Source: Acidimicrobiia bacterium (lineage in GTDB: Bacteria; Actinomycetota; Acidimicrobiia; Acidimicrobiales; Poriferisodalaceae). Taken from it: a DNA stretch of 34,033 nucleotides. Where the stretch lies: the NCBI GenBank assembly GCA_022822525.1, contig JAJEBN010000098.1, forward strand, positions 1 through 34,033, given 5' to 3'. Of this stretch, positions 23,098 to 31,615 are shown in pieces (position 1 is the first letter of the stretch; each line of letters begins with the position of its first letter). The position numbers were made by a program, and so were the translations under genes. The notes under the pieces are model-generated. The model made no database searches and was not told the origin of the DNA. It was given only the letters and a program-made list of their open reading frames with translations.

Positions 23098-25641
23098 CTA
23101 CTCGTGCGCGATGGCGTCGAGGATGTTCATCCGCCCGGCGCGCCGGGCCGGCAGCAGTGCGGCCAGCAGACCTGCCAGCCCCGCGACCGCGATGTAGATG
23201 GCCAGCGTTGCATAGGGCACATCGACGGTCGTGATGAACGAGTCTGGCGTGGCCAGTGAGCCGGCCACGCCCAGCACCGTGCCGACCACCACGCCCATCA
23301 GGCCGCCGAATGTGGCGACGATCGCTGCCTCCCACCGCACGGCTCGCCGCAGCTGGCGCCGGGTCATGCCCACGGCTCGCAGCAGGCCGATCTCGCGTGT
23401 GCGCTCGAACACCGACAGCGCCAGCGTGTTGGCGATGCCGATCAGCGCGATCACGAACGACAGGCCCAGCAGCACGGTGATCACCGCGAAGATCGAGTTG
23501 ACCAGGCTCTGGTTGGCCTCGCGGAACTCGACCCGGTTCTCGCCGATGACACCCGGGAAGCGGTCCACCACCTCGGCGACCGCGATCTGGCCCCGCTCAG
23601 GCGGGTCAGCCCGAACCACGGCAGTGCCGAAGCGGTAGTCGCGGCGGCCGAAATGCTGCTCCCACAGGGCATTGTCGATGAGCCAGTTGCCGTAGATGGC
23701 CGCGTCGGCGAAGACCGCTGTCACGGTCAGCGTGACGGTCTGATTGTCGGGGAACGTCGCCTCCAACGTGTCGCCCACGGCGACGCCGAGGTCTTCGGCG
23801 GGGTCGACGTGCAGCGCGATGCCGGTGAGCGGATCACCGCCGGCGATCGACCCGGAGATCACGTCGCCGTCCATGTGGCGCTCCACCGTGTCGAAGTCGG
23901 CGGTCACCACATCACGGCTGTCGCCGCCCACGACCATCCCGCCGAACGCCACCCGGTAGCCGACGACGCTCTCGATCTCGTCGCGGTCTTCCAAATCGCT
24001 CAAGACCTGCGCCGGAAAGCCAGTCGCGGGATCGAACGGCGATGCGTCGCTGCGCACGAAGTAGTCGGCCAGCACGGCGTCGCCGAGGACGTCGGCGATC
24101 GTGTTGCTCACCGAGGCGCCGACAACCGACGTCGCTGCCATCAGCGTCACGCCGATCATGAGAGCGCCGGCGGTGGATGCGGTGCGCCGGGGGTTGCGGG
24201 CCGCGTTCTCACGCGCCAGCCGGCCCGGCATCCCGAACAGCGCCTGGAGGGGACGTCCCAGCACGCGCACCACCGGACGCGCGATTGCCGGGCTGGCGAC
24301 GTTGAGGCCCACGAAGGTGACGAGCGCACCGATGCCCGTCAGCGCGAGCACCGCGGCGGTGCTGCCGACACCGGCCATGCCCAGCGCCAGGCACACCACG
24401 CCCGCAGCGGTGACAGTTCCGCCCACGGCGACCCGTCGGCGCCACCCGCCGCGTTCGATGCGGTAGTCATGGGCCAGCGCGGCGATCGGCGTGATGCGGC
24501 GGGCCCGCAGGGCAGGCACGATCGAGGCGATCATCGTCACGCCCAGCCCGATCACCACCGCCAGCACGACGGTGCGCGGCCGCAGCACCAGCGGCCCCGA
24601 CGGCAGGCCGAAGCCGCTCGCACGGATGGCCGCCCGCATGACGAGGCTGACCGCCATGCCGACGGCGATGCCGATCGCTGTGCTGAGCAGCCCCACGATC
24701 GCCGACTCGACCACGATCGAGCGCGACACCTGCTTGGGCGTCACGCCGATGGCTCGCCACAGCCCGATCTCGCGCACCCGCTGGGTCACGACGATCTGGA
24801 ACGTGTTGTTGATGATGAACGCCGACACGAACACCGCGATGAAGGCGAACACCAGCAGGATCGAGGTGAAGATGTTGAGGACGTTCTGGAACTGCTCGGT
24901 CTGCTCCTGCGCGGCGACCTCCTGGGTGATCACCTCGTAGTCAGAGCCCAGCGCTGCAATGGCCGACTGCACCTCGGCCACGTCGGCGCCGCTGCCGACG
25001 AGCACGCGTATCTCGGCCAGCCGGTCGCCGAAGCCCAGGAACTGCTGCGCCGTGTCGGTGTCGAACACCGACATGGTCTGGCCGAGGCTGGTGTTGGTGT
25101 CGGGCGAGCCGAAGTTGAAGATGCCGACCAGCTCGAAGGGCTGCGAGCGAACCGGCCCGTTGATGTCGTAGGTCTCGCCGACCCGCAGGTCGTTGTTCGT
25201 CGCCGTCGTCGCGTCGACGACGAATTCCTGACCCTCAGGAGGTGCGCCCTCGATGAGGAAGAAGACTCGCGACGAGAAGTTCATCCCCAGCGCGGGCGGG
25301 CCCTGGGGCCTGATGGCAGTGCCCTCGCCGTCCACGATGACCACGTTGCGCGCCTGCACGGTGCCCGAGGCCTCGAGCACGCCGTCTATCGCGGCGACCT
25401 CGTCGAGCAGCGAATCCGGCATGGTCGGGCGGTCGGTCTCGTTGCCGACCTCCTGCGCGGCCCGCACGGTCAGGTCGGTCTCGCCGGCGATGTCCTGCGC
25501 CAGGTCGCCGAAGGTCGAGCGCAGGCTGTCGGTGAGCGCGAACGTTCCCACCACGAACGTCACGCCGGTCACCACCGACAGCGTCGTGAGCACGAAGCGG
25601 ATCTTCTTGTCGAAGAGATTCCGCAGGGCGAGCTTCAGCAT
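23098..25641 (-). CDS. ABC transporter permease, FtsX/MacB type (second)
   Basis: 847 aa. Begins MLKLALRNLFDKKIRFVLT, the typical N-terminus of FtsX-domain permeases with a first transmembrane helix. A large extracytoplasmic domain (about 40-250) precedes a helix cluster with the FtsX signature (RVREIGLWRAIGVTPKQV). A second extracytoplasmic domain follows, then a C-terminal FtsX cluster ending in RTREIGLLRAVGMTRRQL, so both halves are duplicated in one chain. Such proteins work with a LolD/MacB-like ATPase to extract lipids or expel peptides from the membrane. It starts 22 bp after the other permease. Confidence 0.93.
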   Translation of the reverse strand: MLKLALRNLFDKKIRFVLTTLSVVTGVTFVVGTFALTDSLRSTFGDLAQDIAGETDLTVRAAQEVGNETDRPTMPDSLLDEVAAIDGVLEASGTVQARNVVIVDGEGTAIRPQGPPALGMNFSSRVFFLIEGAPPEGQEFVVDATTATNNDLRVGETYDINGPVRSQPFELVGIFNFGSPDTNTSLGQTMSVFDTDTAQQFLGFGDRLAEIRVLVGSGADVAEVQSAIAALGSDYEVITQEVAAQEQTEQFQNVLNIFTSILLVFAFIAVFVSAFIINNTFQIVVTQRVREIGLWRAIGVTPKQVSRSIVVESAIVGLLSTAIGIAVGMAVSLVMRAAIRASGFGLPSGPLVLRPRTVVLAVVIGLGVTMIASIVPALRARRITPIAALAHDYRIERGGWRRRVAVGGTVTAAGVVCLALGMAGVGSTAAVLALTGIGALVTFVGLNVASPAIARPVVRVLGRPLQALFGMPGRLARENAARNPRRTASTAGALMIGVTLMAATSVVGASVSNTIADVLGDAVLADYFVRSDASPFDPATGFPAQVLSDLEDRDEIESVVGYRVAFGGMVVGGDSRDVVTADFDTVERHMDGDVISGSIAGGDPLTGIALHVDPAEDLGVAVGDTLEATFPDNQTVTLTVTAVFADAAIYGNWLIDNALWEQHFGRRDYRFGTAVVRADPPERGQIAVAEVVDRFPGVIGENRVEFREANQSLVNSIFAVITVLLGLSFVIALIGIANTLALSVFERTREIGLLRAVGMTRRQLRRAVRWEAAIVATFGGLMGVVVGTVLGVAGSLATPDSFITTVDVPYATLAIYIAVAGLAGLLAALLPARRAGRMNILDAIAHE

Positions 25642-25663
25642 TGTTGTGCCCGCCTCGATCCGG

Positions 25664-28246
25664 CTACTCGTCTGCGATGGCGTCGAGCACGTTCATCCGG
25701 CTCGCCCGGAATGCCGGGAACAGCGCCGCTATCAGCCCGAACGCCACCGAGATGACCAGGAACAACACCAGCTGCGCCGCCGGAATCGAAACAGTGTCGA
25801 TGATGTCGTCGGGGATCGCCGCCACGGTGGCCATACCGAACGCCCCGCCCAGCACCACGCCCACCACGGCGCCGTACAGCGACACAGCCGCCGCTTCCCA
25901 GCGGATCATGCGCCGCATCTGCCGACGGGTCATGCCGACTGCTCGCAGCAGCCCGATCTCGCGGATGCGCTCGAACACCGACAGCGTGAGCGTGCTCACG
26001 ATGCCGATCAGCGCGATCAGCAGGGCGAAGCCCAGGAACACGTTCACCAGCACGAGCACGGTGTTCAGGCTGGACTCCACGCTCTCCTGGAACTCCTGGC
26101 GGTCTTCGAGCACGGCTTGTGGGTAGCCGGTCATCACCTCGTCGATGGCTGCGCGGGCGGCCTCGGGGTCGTCGATGTCGGAGCGCACCAGCACGATGTC
26201 GTCGAACGCAGTGGTTGCCACCTGCTCATACAGGGCGCTGTCGATGATCCAGTTGCTCCAGAAGGCGCTGCCGTCGAAGATGGCCGTGACCGTGACCGTA
26301 CGGCGGTCTCCGCTGACGAAGGTCAGGTCGACCTCATCGCCGAGCGCGAGTCCTTCGTCGCCGGCGACGTTGCTGTGTATCAGCAGCCCGGTCTGGGGGT
26401 CGAAGCCGTCCAGCGTGCCTTCGGTCACGCCGATGTCGACCACCGCGTCGAGGTCGCTGACGCTGGCGGCGGTGAGCGTGGACTGCACCACCGTGGCCTG
26501 CACGTCAGCGCCGCTGGAGTCGATCTGCACGAGATCGAAATCGAATCCCACCGGTGTGCCGATGCCGGCGGCGCGGATGTCGGAGCTGAGCGTCTTGGGC
26601 AACCCGGCCTGCGTGTTCACGCTCACGATGAAATCGGCATTCACTGCGCTGGCCAGGCGGTCGCCGAAGGACACCTTGAGCGACTGGCCCACGATCGACA
26701 CCATGGTCACGAGTGCCAGGCCGATCGTGAGCGCCACCGCAGTGGCGGAGGTGCGCCGCGGGTTGCGAGCGGCGTTGGCACGGGCCAGCCGGCCCGAGAT
26801 CGGCATGATCCACTGCAGCGGTCGCGCCAGCAGCGACACCACCGACCTGGCCACCAGCGGGCTGAGCACCGACACGGCCACGAAGGTGATCGCGGCACCC
26901 GCGCCGAGCGTGCTGAGCTGCGGCGTCGCACCGTCGAAGTCGCCGAACAGGCCGAGACCCGTCAGCACCAGACCGACCACCAGCAGCACACCGCCGCTGA
27001 CCAGCCGCTTCCAGCCGAGGCTGGCACGCTCTTCGCTGGTTGTGCCCTCCGACAGACCCGCCACCGGCGAGATGCGCGAGGCCTTGATGGCGGGCACCAG
27101 CGATGCCAACACCGTGAAGCCCACACCCACCGCCACCGCCCACAGCACGGTGCGCAGTGTGAGGGGCAGCGAGCCTTCGGGCAGCGACGCCCCGAGCGCG
27201 TTGAACAGGCTCTTGATGCCGAGCGCGCCCAGCATGCCCAGACCCAGCCCGGCCACCGAGGCGACGATGCCGATGATCGCCGACTCGGTCAGCACCGACC
27301 GGCGCACCTGCTGGGGCGTGGCGCCGACGGCCCGCAGCAGCGAGAGCTCGCGCACACGCTGGCCCAGCACGATGTTGAACGTGTTGGAGATGATGAACAT
27401 GCTCACGAACAGCACGATGAACGCGAAGACCAGCAGGATGGTCTGGAACGGCCCGATGAAGGTCTCGGTGGCGTCGCTGAACTCCTCTTCGGAGTCGGCC
27501 GCGGTGATGACCTCGACGCCGTCGGGCAGTACGGCTTCGATGCGGGTCTGCAGCTCGGCGATGTCGGCGCCTGCCTCGGCCCGCACGCTGATCACGGTGA
27601 ACTCGCCGGGAAAGCCGAGCACTTCCTGGGCTGTCGCCGTGTCGAACAAGGAGAAGATGGCGCCGACGCCGGCGTTCTCGGGGAAGCCGAACTGCGCCGC
27701 GCCCGTCAGGGTGAACTCGCGCGGACCGGTGGGCGTGACGATCTGGTAGGTACCGCCCAGCTCGAAGTCGTAGCCGTCGTCTTCGAACGTGGTGATGTCG
27801 ATGGCGAACTCGCCGCCGCCGACGGGCCAGCGGCCCTCCATCAGGTAGAACTGGCTCAGCGACTCGTCTTCGAGCCAGTTCGTGCCGGCCACGGGCGGAC
27901 CGAAGGTGGTCACGGCTTCGCCGTTGCCGTCCACCGGGATCACGCCGTCGACGAACAGGCCGCCCTTGGCGATCTCCACGCCGTCCACCGCGGCGATGTC
28001 GTCGACGAGTTCGGCGGGAACGGCGGGTGCGGTGGCTTCGGTGATCTCGCCGAACGGGAGCTCGCCGCGCACCGTGTAGTCGGTGCCGGTGTTGATGTCC
28101 TCAGCGAGCTGGTCGAAGCCCGAGCGCAGCGAGTCGGCCGTCACGAACGACGCCACCACGAAGGCCACGCCGATGACGATCGTGCTCGCGGTCAGCGCGA
28201 AGCGGACCTTGTGCGCGAGCAGCGACTTGATGCCGAGTCGCAGCAT
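25664..28246 (-). CDS. ABC transporter permease, FtsX/MacB type (first)
   Basis: 860 aa and clearly paralogous to the next permease: same N-terminus (MLRLGIKSLLAHKVRF), two FtsX clusters (RVRELSLLRAVGATPQQV and RIREIGLLRAVGMTRRQM) and two extracytoplasmic domains. The pair probably forms a heterodimer driven by the single ATPase encoded just upstream. The substrate is unknown. The gap to the ATPase stop is only three bp, so translation is coupled. Confidence 0.93.
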   Translation of the reverse strand: MLRLGIKSLLAHKVRFALTASTIVIGVAFVVASFVTADSLRSGFDQLAEDINTGTDYTVRGELPFGEITEATAPAVPAELVDDIAAVDGVEIAKGGLFVDGVIPVDGNGEAVTTFGPPVAGTNWLEDESLSQFYLMEGRWPVGGGEFAIDITTFEDDGYDFELGGTYQIVTPTGPREFTLTGAAQFGFPENAGVGAIFSLFDTATAQEVLGFPGEFTVISVRAEAGADIAELQTRIEAVLPDGVEVITAADSEEEFSDATETFIGPFQTILLVFAFIVLFVSMFIISNTFNIVLGQRVRELSLLRAVGATPQQVRRSVLTESAIIGIVASVAGLGLGMLGALGIKSLFNALGASLPEGSLPLTLRTVLWAVAVGVGFTVLASLVPAIKASRISPVAGLSEGTTSEERASLGWKRLVSGGVLLVVGLVLTGLGLFGDFDGATPQLSTLGAGAAITFVAVSVLSPLVARSVVSLLARPLQWIMPISGRLARANAARNPRRTSATAVALTIGLALVTMVSIVGQSLKVSFGDRLASAVNADFIVSVNTQAGLPKTLSSDIRAAGIGTPVGFDFDLVQIDSSGADVQATVVQSTLTAASVSDLDAVVDIGVTEGTLDGFDPQTGLLIHSNVAGDEGLALGDEVDLTFVSGDRRTVTVTAIFDGSAFWSNWIIDSALYEQVATTAFDDIVLVRSDIDDPEAARAAIDEVMTGYPQAVLEDRQEFQESVESSLNTVLVLVNVFLGFALLIALIGIVSTLTLSVFERIREIGLLRAVGMTRRQMRRMIRWEAAAVSLYGAVVGVVLGGAFGMATVAAIPDDIIDTVSIPAAQLVLFLVISVAFGLIAALFPAFRASRMNVLDAIADE

Positions 28247-28249
28247 GTA

Positions 28250-28996
28250 TCAAGCGCCGAGCTGGTTCATGTGCGCACGGATGCGCTCGGGCGTGGGGTC
28301 GGCGAGTTCGTCGACGATCTGGCCGTCCACGAGGAACACCACCCGGTCGGCGTAGGACGCCGAGACCGCGTCGTGGGTCACCATCACGATCGTCTGGCCC
28401 ATCTCGTCGACGGCGTTGCGCATGAATCCCAGGATCTCGGCGCCGGTGTTGAGATCGACGTTGCCGGTGGGCTCGTCGGCGAAGATCACCTGCGGCTTGC
28501 CGGCCAGCGCCCGTGCCACGGCCACGCGCTGCTGCTGGCCGCCCGACAGTTCGCTGGGCCGGTGCTTGAGGCGGTCGGCCAGGCCGGTGGCGCCGACCAC
28601 CTCGTCGACCCAGTCGGAATCGCCCGCAGTGCCGGCGAGGTCCATCGGCAGCATGATGTTCTCGATGGCGGTCAGCGTGGGGACCAGGTTGAACGCCTGG
28701 AACACGAATCCCACGTTGTCGCGGCGCAGCAGGGTGAGGTCGCGCTCGGACAGCGTCGACAGGTCGGTCTCGCCGATGAGCACCTGCCCCTCGGTCACCC
28801 GGTCGAGCCCTGCCATGCAGTGCATGAGGGTGGACTTGCCCGAGCCAGACGGTCCCATGATGGCGGTGAACTGGCCTTGCTCGAACGTGACGTCGATGGC
28901 GTCGAGTGCGCGCACCGCAGTGTCGCCCGAGCCGTAGATCTTGGTGGCCGCGACGGCTCTCGCCGCTGCATGCGTGGGTGGAGCCGCGACAGACAT
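28250..28996 (-). CDS. ABC transporter ATP-binding protein (MacB/LolD type)
   Basis: 248 aa from ATG 28996, with GGGAGG five bases upstream; an upstream start at 29041 adds a poor extension. All motifs are intact: Walker A GPSGSGKST, signature LSGGQQQR, Walker B VIFADEPTG and the switch His in MVTHD. It matches the LolD/MacB/FtsE subgroup that powers FtsX-type permeases, which are the next two genes. It opens the long co-directional run. Confidence 0.95.
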   Translation of the reverse strand: MSVAAPPTHAAARAVAATKIYGSGDTAVRALDAIDVTFEQGQFTAIMGPSGSGKSTLMHCMAGLDRVTEGQVLIGETDLSTLSERDLTLLRRDNVGFVFQAFNLVPTLTAIENIMLPMDLAGTAGDSDWVDEVVGATGLADRLKHRPSELSGGQQQRVAVARALAGKPQVIFADEPTGNVDLNTGAEILGFMRNAVDEMGQTIVMVTHDAVSASYADRVVFLVDGQIVDELADPTPERIRAHMNQLGA

Positions 28997-29071
28997 GAAG
29001 CCTCCCGGAGAGGTTGCAGACCAGCGCGCAACTCTACGCACAGCGACCTGCTGCCCATGTTCAGGTTTTTC

Positions 29072-29401
29072 TCAGATTCGCAGCGTGGGGCCGCGGTATC
29101 CGGCGGTGAAGCCGTTTTCTAAGAGGAGGTCATGGATGGGGTGCTCGGCGGCGGGGCCGGCGTCGATGCGGGCCAACTCGACCTTGGCGAGCCGGCCGTC
29201 GGCGAGTGCTTGGCGCAATGCGTCGATCCAGCGCAGATCGACTGCAGCGTGCTCGAAGGTGTGCAGGGTGCGCCCGCCGCGGTCCAGCGCGACGAGCGGC
29301 GCGCCGTCGGCCAGCACTACGTGCGCGCCGGCAGTGCGGCTAGGACGGCCACCGCTGGGCGGCCAACTGAGTGCGGCGCCCGGGTCGTAACCATCGGCCA
29401 A
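29072..29401 (-). pseudogene. lhr: 3' remnant of Lhr-type DEAD/DEAH helicase
   Basis: About 109 codons corresponding to the extreme C-terminus of Lhr (large helicase-related protein, normally about 1,500 aa). The pattern fits the end of the family: DPGAALSWP, then AGAHVVLADG, DRGGRTLHTF, and a natural ending GFTAGYRGPTLRI. On the 5' side the homology stops at about 29,401 and an in-frame stop lies at 29,405-29,407. The rest of the gene is therefore gone or displaced, and the sequence beyond encodes island genes. TTG at 29401 is unlikely to be a real start. Confidence 0.75.
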
Positions 29402-29572
29402 ATTTCACACAGGCCGCACCAGCTGCTGCCGTGGCAGTCGCCGTCAACCCGCAAGCCACCTGCCGCCTATTGCCGAACTCGCCGTGTCGGATCGTGTCAA
29501 GCCTTCTCAGCTCATATCCTGCCCCCTGCGCTCCTCTCCGGGGCCGAGCTGAACGGGAAGGGATCGGGCGAC
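29402..29572. other. Island left junction and upstream region of tcmP
   Basis: Begins AATTTCACACAGG, more AT-rich than the neighbouring sequence, right where Lhr homology stops. It must hold the tcmP promoter, but I see no clear -35/-10 pair. No integrase gene and no direct repeat was recognised here. Confidence 0.4.
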
Positions 29573-30472
29573 GTGGCAGGCCACACGAGCTGGGAAAAGG
29601 TGCCGTTGTTCGATCCGGGGCCCGAGATCGAGCCCACCAAACGACCCAAGTCAGTCGAGCAGCCCGTCTGGAGCGAGAACAAGGCCGACCTGATCGCCCG
29701 TTACCTGCGATATTTCGTGTTCATCACCCGCCACGGCACCTATATCGACGCGTTCGCTGGCCCACAAACCATCCGATCAGATCGGGCGTGGACCGCGCAG
29801 CTGGTCCTCGAGAGCGAGCCGAAGTGGCTGCGCCACTTCCACCTCTTCGAACTCGCGCCCTCCAAAGTCACGCGCCTCAACGACCTCGCAACGCAGCATG
29901 CCGACCGAAACGTGCATGTCTATCCAGGCAACTCCAATCGGGTCCTGCCTCAGACGTTGCCCGCGGACTCCATCCGAGCCCGAGAGGCCACCTTCTGCCT
30001 GTTGGATCAACGCACTTTCGAGTGCGAGTGGGCGCTGTGCGAGCACATCGCCAGGCTGCGTCCGGGTCCGACTAAACCTGAACAGTTCTACTTTCTCGCG
30101 AACTTCTGGATGTCCCGAGCTCTCGCAGCGATCTCAACAGAGGAGACCGAACGCAAGATCGCCGCCTGGCTCGGCGACGACGACTGGCAGTTGCTCCGCT
30201 CCCAGCGTCCCGCGGAGCGTCGGGCACTGTTCGTCGACAAGTTCCGCGACCTGCTCGGCTACCGGTTCGTGGAAGCCTGGCCGATCTTCCAGCGACCACG
30301 CGGCCAAGGCGCGACGATGTACTGGATGATTCATGCTTCCGACCACCCTGAAGCGCCGCATCTGATGGCCCGTGCCTATCGACGCGCAATCGAGCCTCCC
30401 GAGCCGCTTGATCAGCTCGATTTCGAGCTCGGCGACCTCACGATCGACACCTGCACCGCAGCCGAAGACTGA
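29573..30472 (+). CDS. tcmP: Three-Cys-motif partner protein TcmP
   Basis: 299 aa from GTG 29573, with AAGGGA about 11 bases upstream; the frame is open much further back but only as a shadow of the Lhr remnant. The sequence matches TcmP: an N-terminal KADLIARYLRYF, then YIDAFAGP (57-64), and FHLFEL. The nucleotide-binding-like start resembles a methyltransferase Rossmann core, but no catalytic function is established. TcmP is defined by its pairing with three-Cys (DUF5131/Gp37-Gp68) proteins, one of which lies directly opposite. The two genes converge and share 61 bp at their 3' ends. Confidence 0.85.
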   Translation: MAGHTSWEKVPLFDPGPEIEPTKRPKSVEQPVWSENKADLIARYLRYFVFITRHGTYIDAFAGPQTIRSDRAWTAQLVLESEPKWLRHFHLFELAPSKVTRLNDLATQHADRNVHVYPGNSNRVLPQTLPADSIRAREATFCLLDQRTFECEWALCEHIARLRPGPTKPEQFYFLANFWMSRALAAISTEETERKIAAWLGDDDWQLLRSQRPAERRALFVDKFRDLLGYRFVEAWPIFQRPRGQGATMYWMIHASDHPEAPHLMARAYRRAIEPPEPLDQLDFELGDLTIDTCTAAED

Positions 30473-31242
30473 CCCTCCGCGGCATCCTTGCCGTGCAGCG
30501 ATGCGGCAGTCGGGGGCATGTCGTCGTGCGTGCGGCCCTCGAGGTCCCGGCCGTTTGCCTTGGGGGTGCGGCCACCCCATTGCTTGAAGAAGAACGCAAC
30601 CGAAGCCGCTTCACACTGGTCGCGCAGATCCGTCACCCAGTCATAGTCCATATCTCGCGCCCCCGGACCGCTCTCCCCGCCGGCGATTAGCCAGTCAATC
30701 CCTTCAAGGTCCAGGCCCGGCAAGCCCTCAAGCAGCGGCTCGGCGCTGATGAATCGCACTGCAGCAGGCACCTCGCGCAGATGTCTGATCCGGAACGCGT
30801 AACGCGGGCTCTCCACTGAGACACCCATCCACACATTCGACGGCCACGGCAAGCTCCCAGCGATTTCCACGAGCCGCTGAGAGCGCTTTGTGAGCACCTG
30901 GTAGGTGTGCCGAGGCGTGTCGGCCATCACGTCGAACACCTCGCGCACAAAATCCACAGGCACGTCCGGATGAAACAGATCACTCATCGAGTTCACGAAC
31001 ACCAGACGCGGCCGCGCCCACCGGTGAGGCCGCTCCAGCAGATCTCGATGCACGGTAAGGCCGAACCCCGGGCCGCTCAGTCGATCCTCGCCGTCGTTCT
31101 GATACCGAGGGTTGCCCATCGCCTTGAGCCGCTTCGCCAAGGCCAGCGCGTAACAGTGATCGCACCCGGCCGACACACGATCACAGCCCGTCGTCGGATT
31201 CCACGTGGTCTCCGTCCACTCAATGCCGCTGCGATCAGCCAT
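30412..31242 (-). CDS. DUF5131 (phage Gp37/Gp68) three-Cys protein, TcmP partner
   Basis: 276 aa from ATG 31242, with GGGAG seven bases upstream (ATG 31248 lies too close to it; a start at 31593 adds 117 implausible residues). The N-terminus IEWTETTWNPTTGC is characteristic, with cysteines C-x6-C-x2-C (Cys20, Cys27, Cys30), like a metal/iron-sulphur cluster site of radical-SAM-like proteins. Further family blocks are VFVNSMSDLFH, YQVLTKRSQR, NVWMGVSVES, ISAEPLL and GGESGPGAR. The family occurs in phages and defence islands. Its activity is not established. Its 3' end overlaps that of tcmP. Confidence 0.9.
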   Translation of the reverse strand: MADRSGIEWTETTWNPTTGCDRVSAGCDHCYALALAKRLKAMGNPRYQNDGEDRLSGPGFGLTVHRDLLERPHRWARPRLVFVNSMSDLFHPDVPVDFVREVFDVMADTPRHTYQVLTKRSQRLVEIAGSLPWPSNVWMGVSVESPRYAFRIRHLREVPAAVRFISAEPLLEGLPGLDLEGIDWLIAGGESGPGARDMDYDWVTDLRDQCEAASVAFFFKQWGGRTPKANGRDLEGRTHDDMPPTAASLHGKDAAEGQSSAAVQVSIVRSPSSKSS

Positions 31243-31615
31243 CGACATGCTCCCTGACGTCTCAGCGCTCACAATGGCCGAGGGGTGTGACAGTGTGCGC
31301 CGCTCAGAGTACGGCACCGCCCGCCCATGCACGCCTCCCGCCCGGCCGGCCAGCTCTGCGACCCCGACTGAGTTGTCGTTGGCGGTCGCGGCTCGATCTC
31401 GCCGTCGTCGTCGTCGCCCCGTCGGCGATCGCCAGAGTGAGTCTCTCGTTGTGCCAATGGCCCTGGTGGTCAGACGCGGGGTGCGAGCGCCGAGCTCACG
31501 ACCCTTCGATTCCACGATCATGTGACACTGGGGCGCGAGACTCGCTACGCCGTAAAGCACCCAGCGGCGTGAGCGCGAATCCAACGAGCTCACTCGTCAA
31601 ACCAAGGAGCTGGTT
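31243..31615. promoter_or_regulatory. Divergent region between DUF5131 and the restriction-modification gene
   Basis: A 373-bp gap between divergent genes must hold both promoters. The only clear element is AAGGAG (31604-31609), six bases before the GTG start of the downstream gene. Open frames here are extensions of the DUF5131 frame or antisense noise. Confidence 0.4.

Noticed and set aside
25253..29122. 1289-codon plus-strand open frame
   Set aside because: It is antisense to two FtsX permeases and the ABC ATPase, is His/Arg/Gln rich and lacks domains. It is a GC-rich shadow, as are the long plus-strand frames at 3055-4764, 21450-23084 and 23653-25755.
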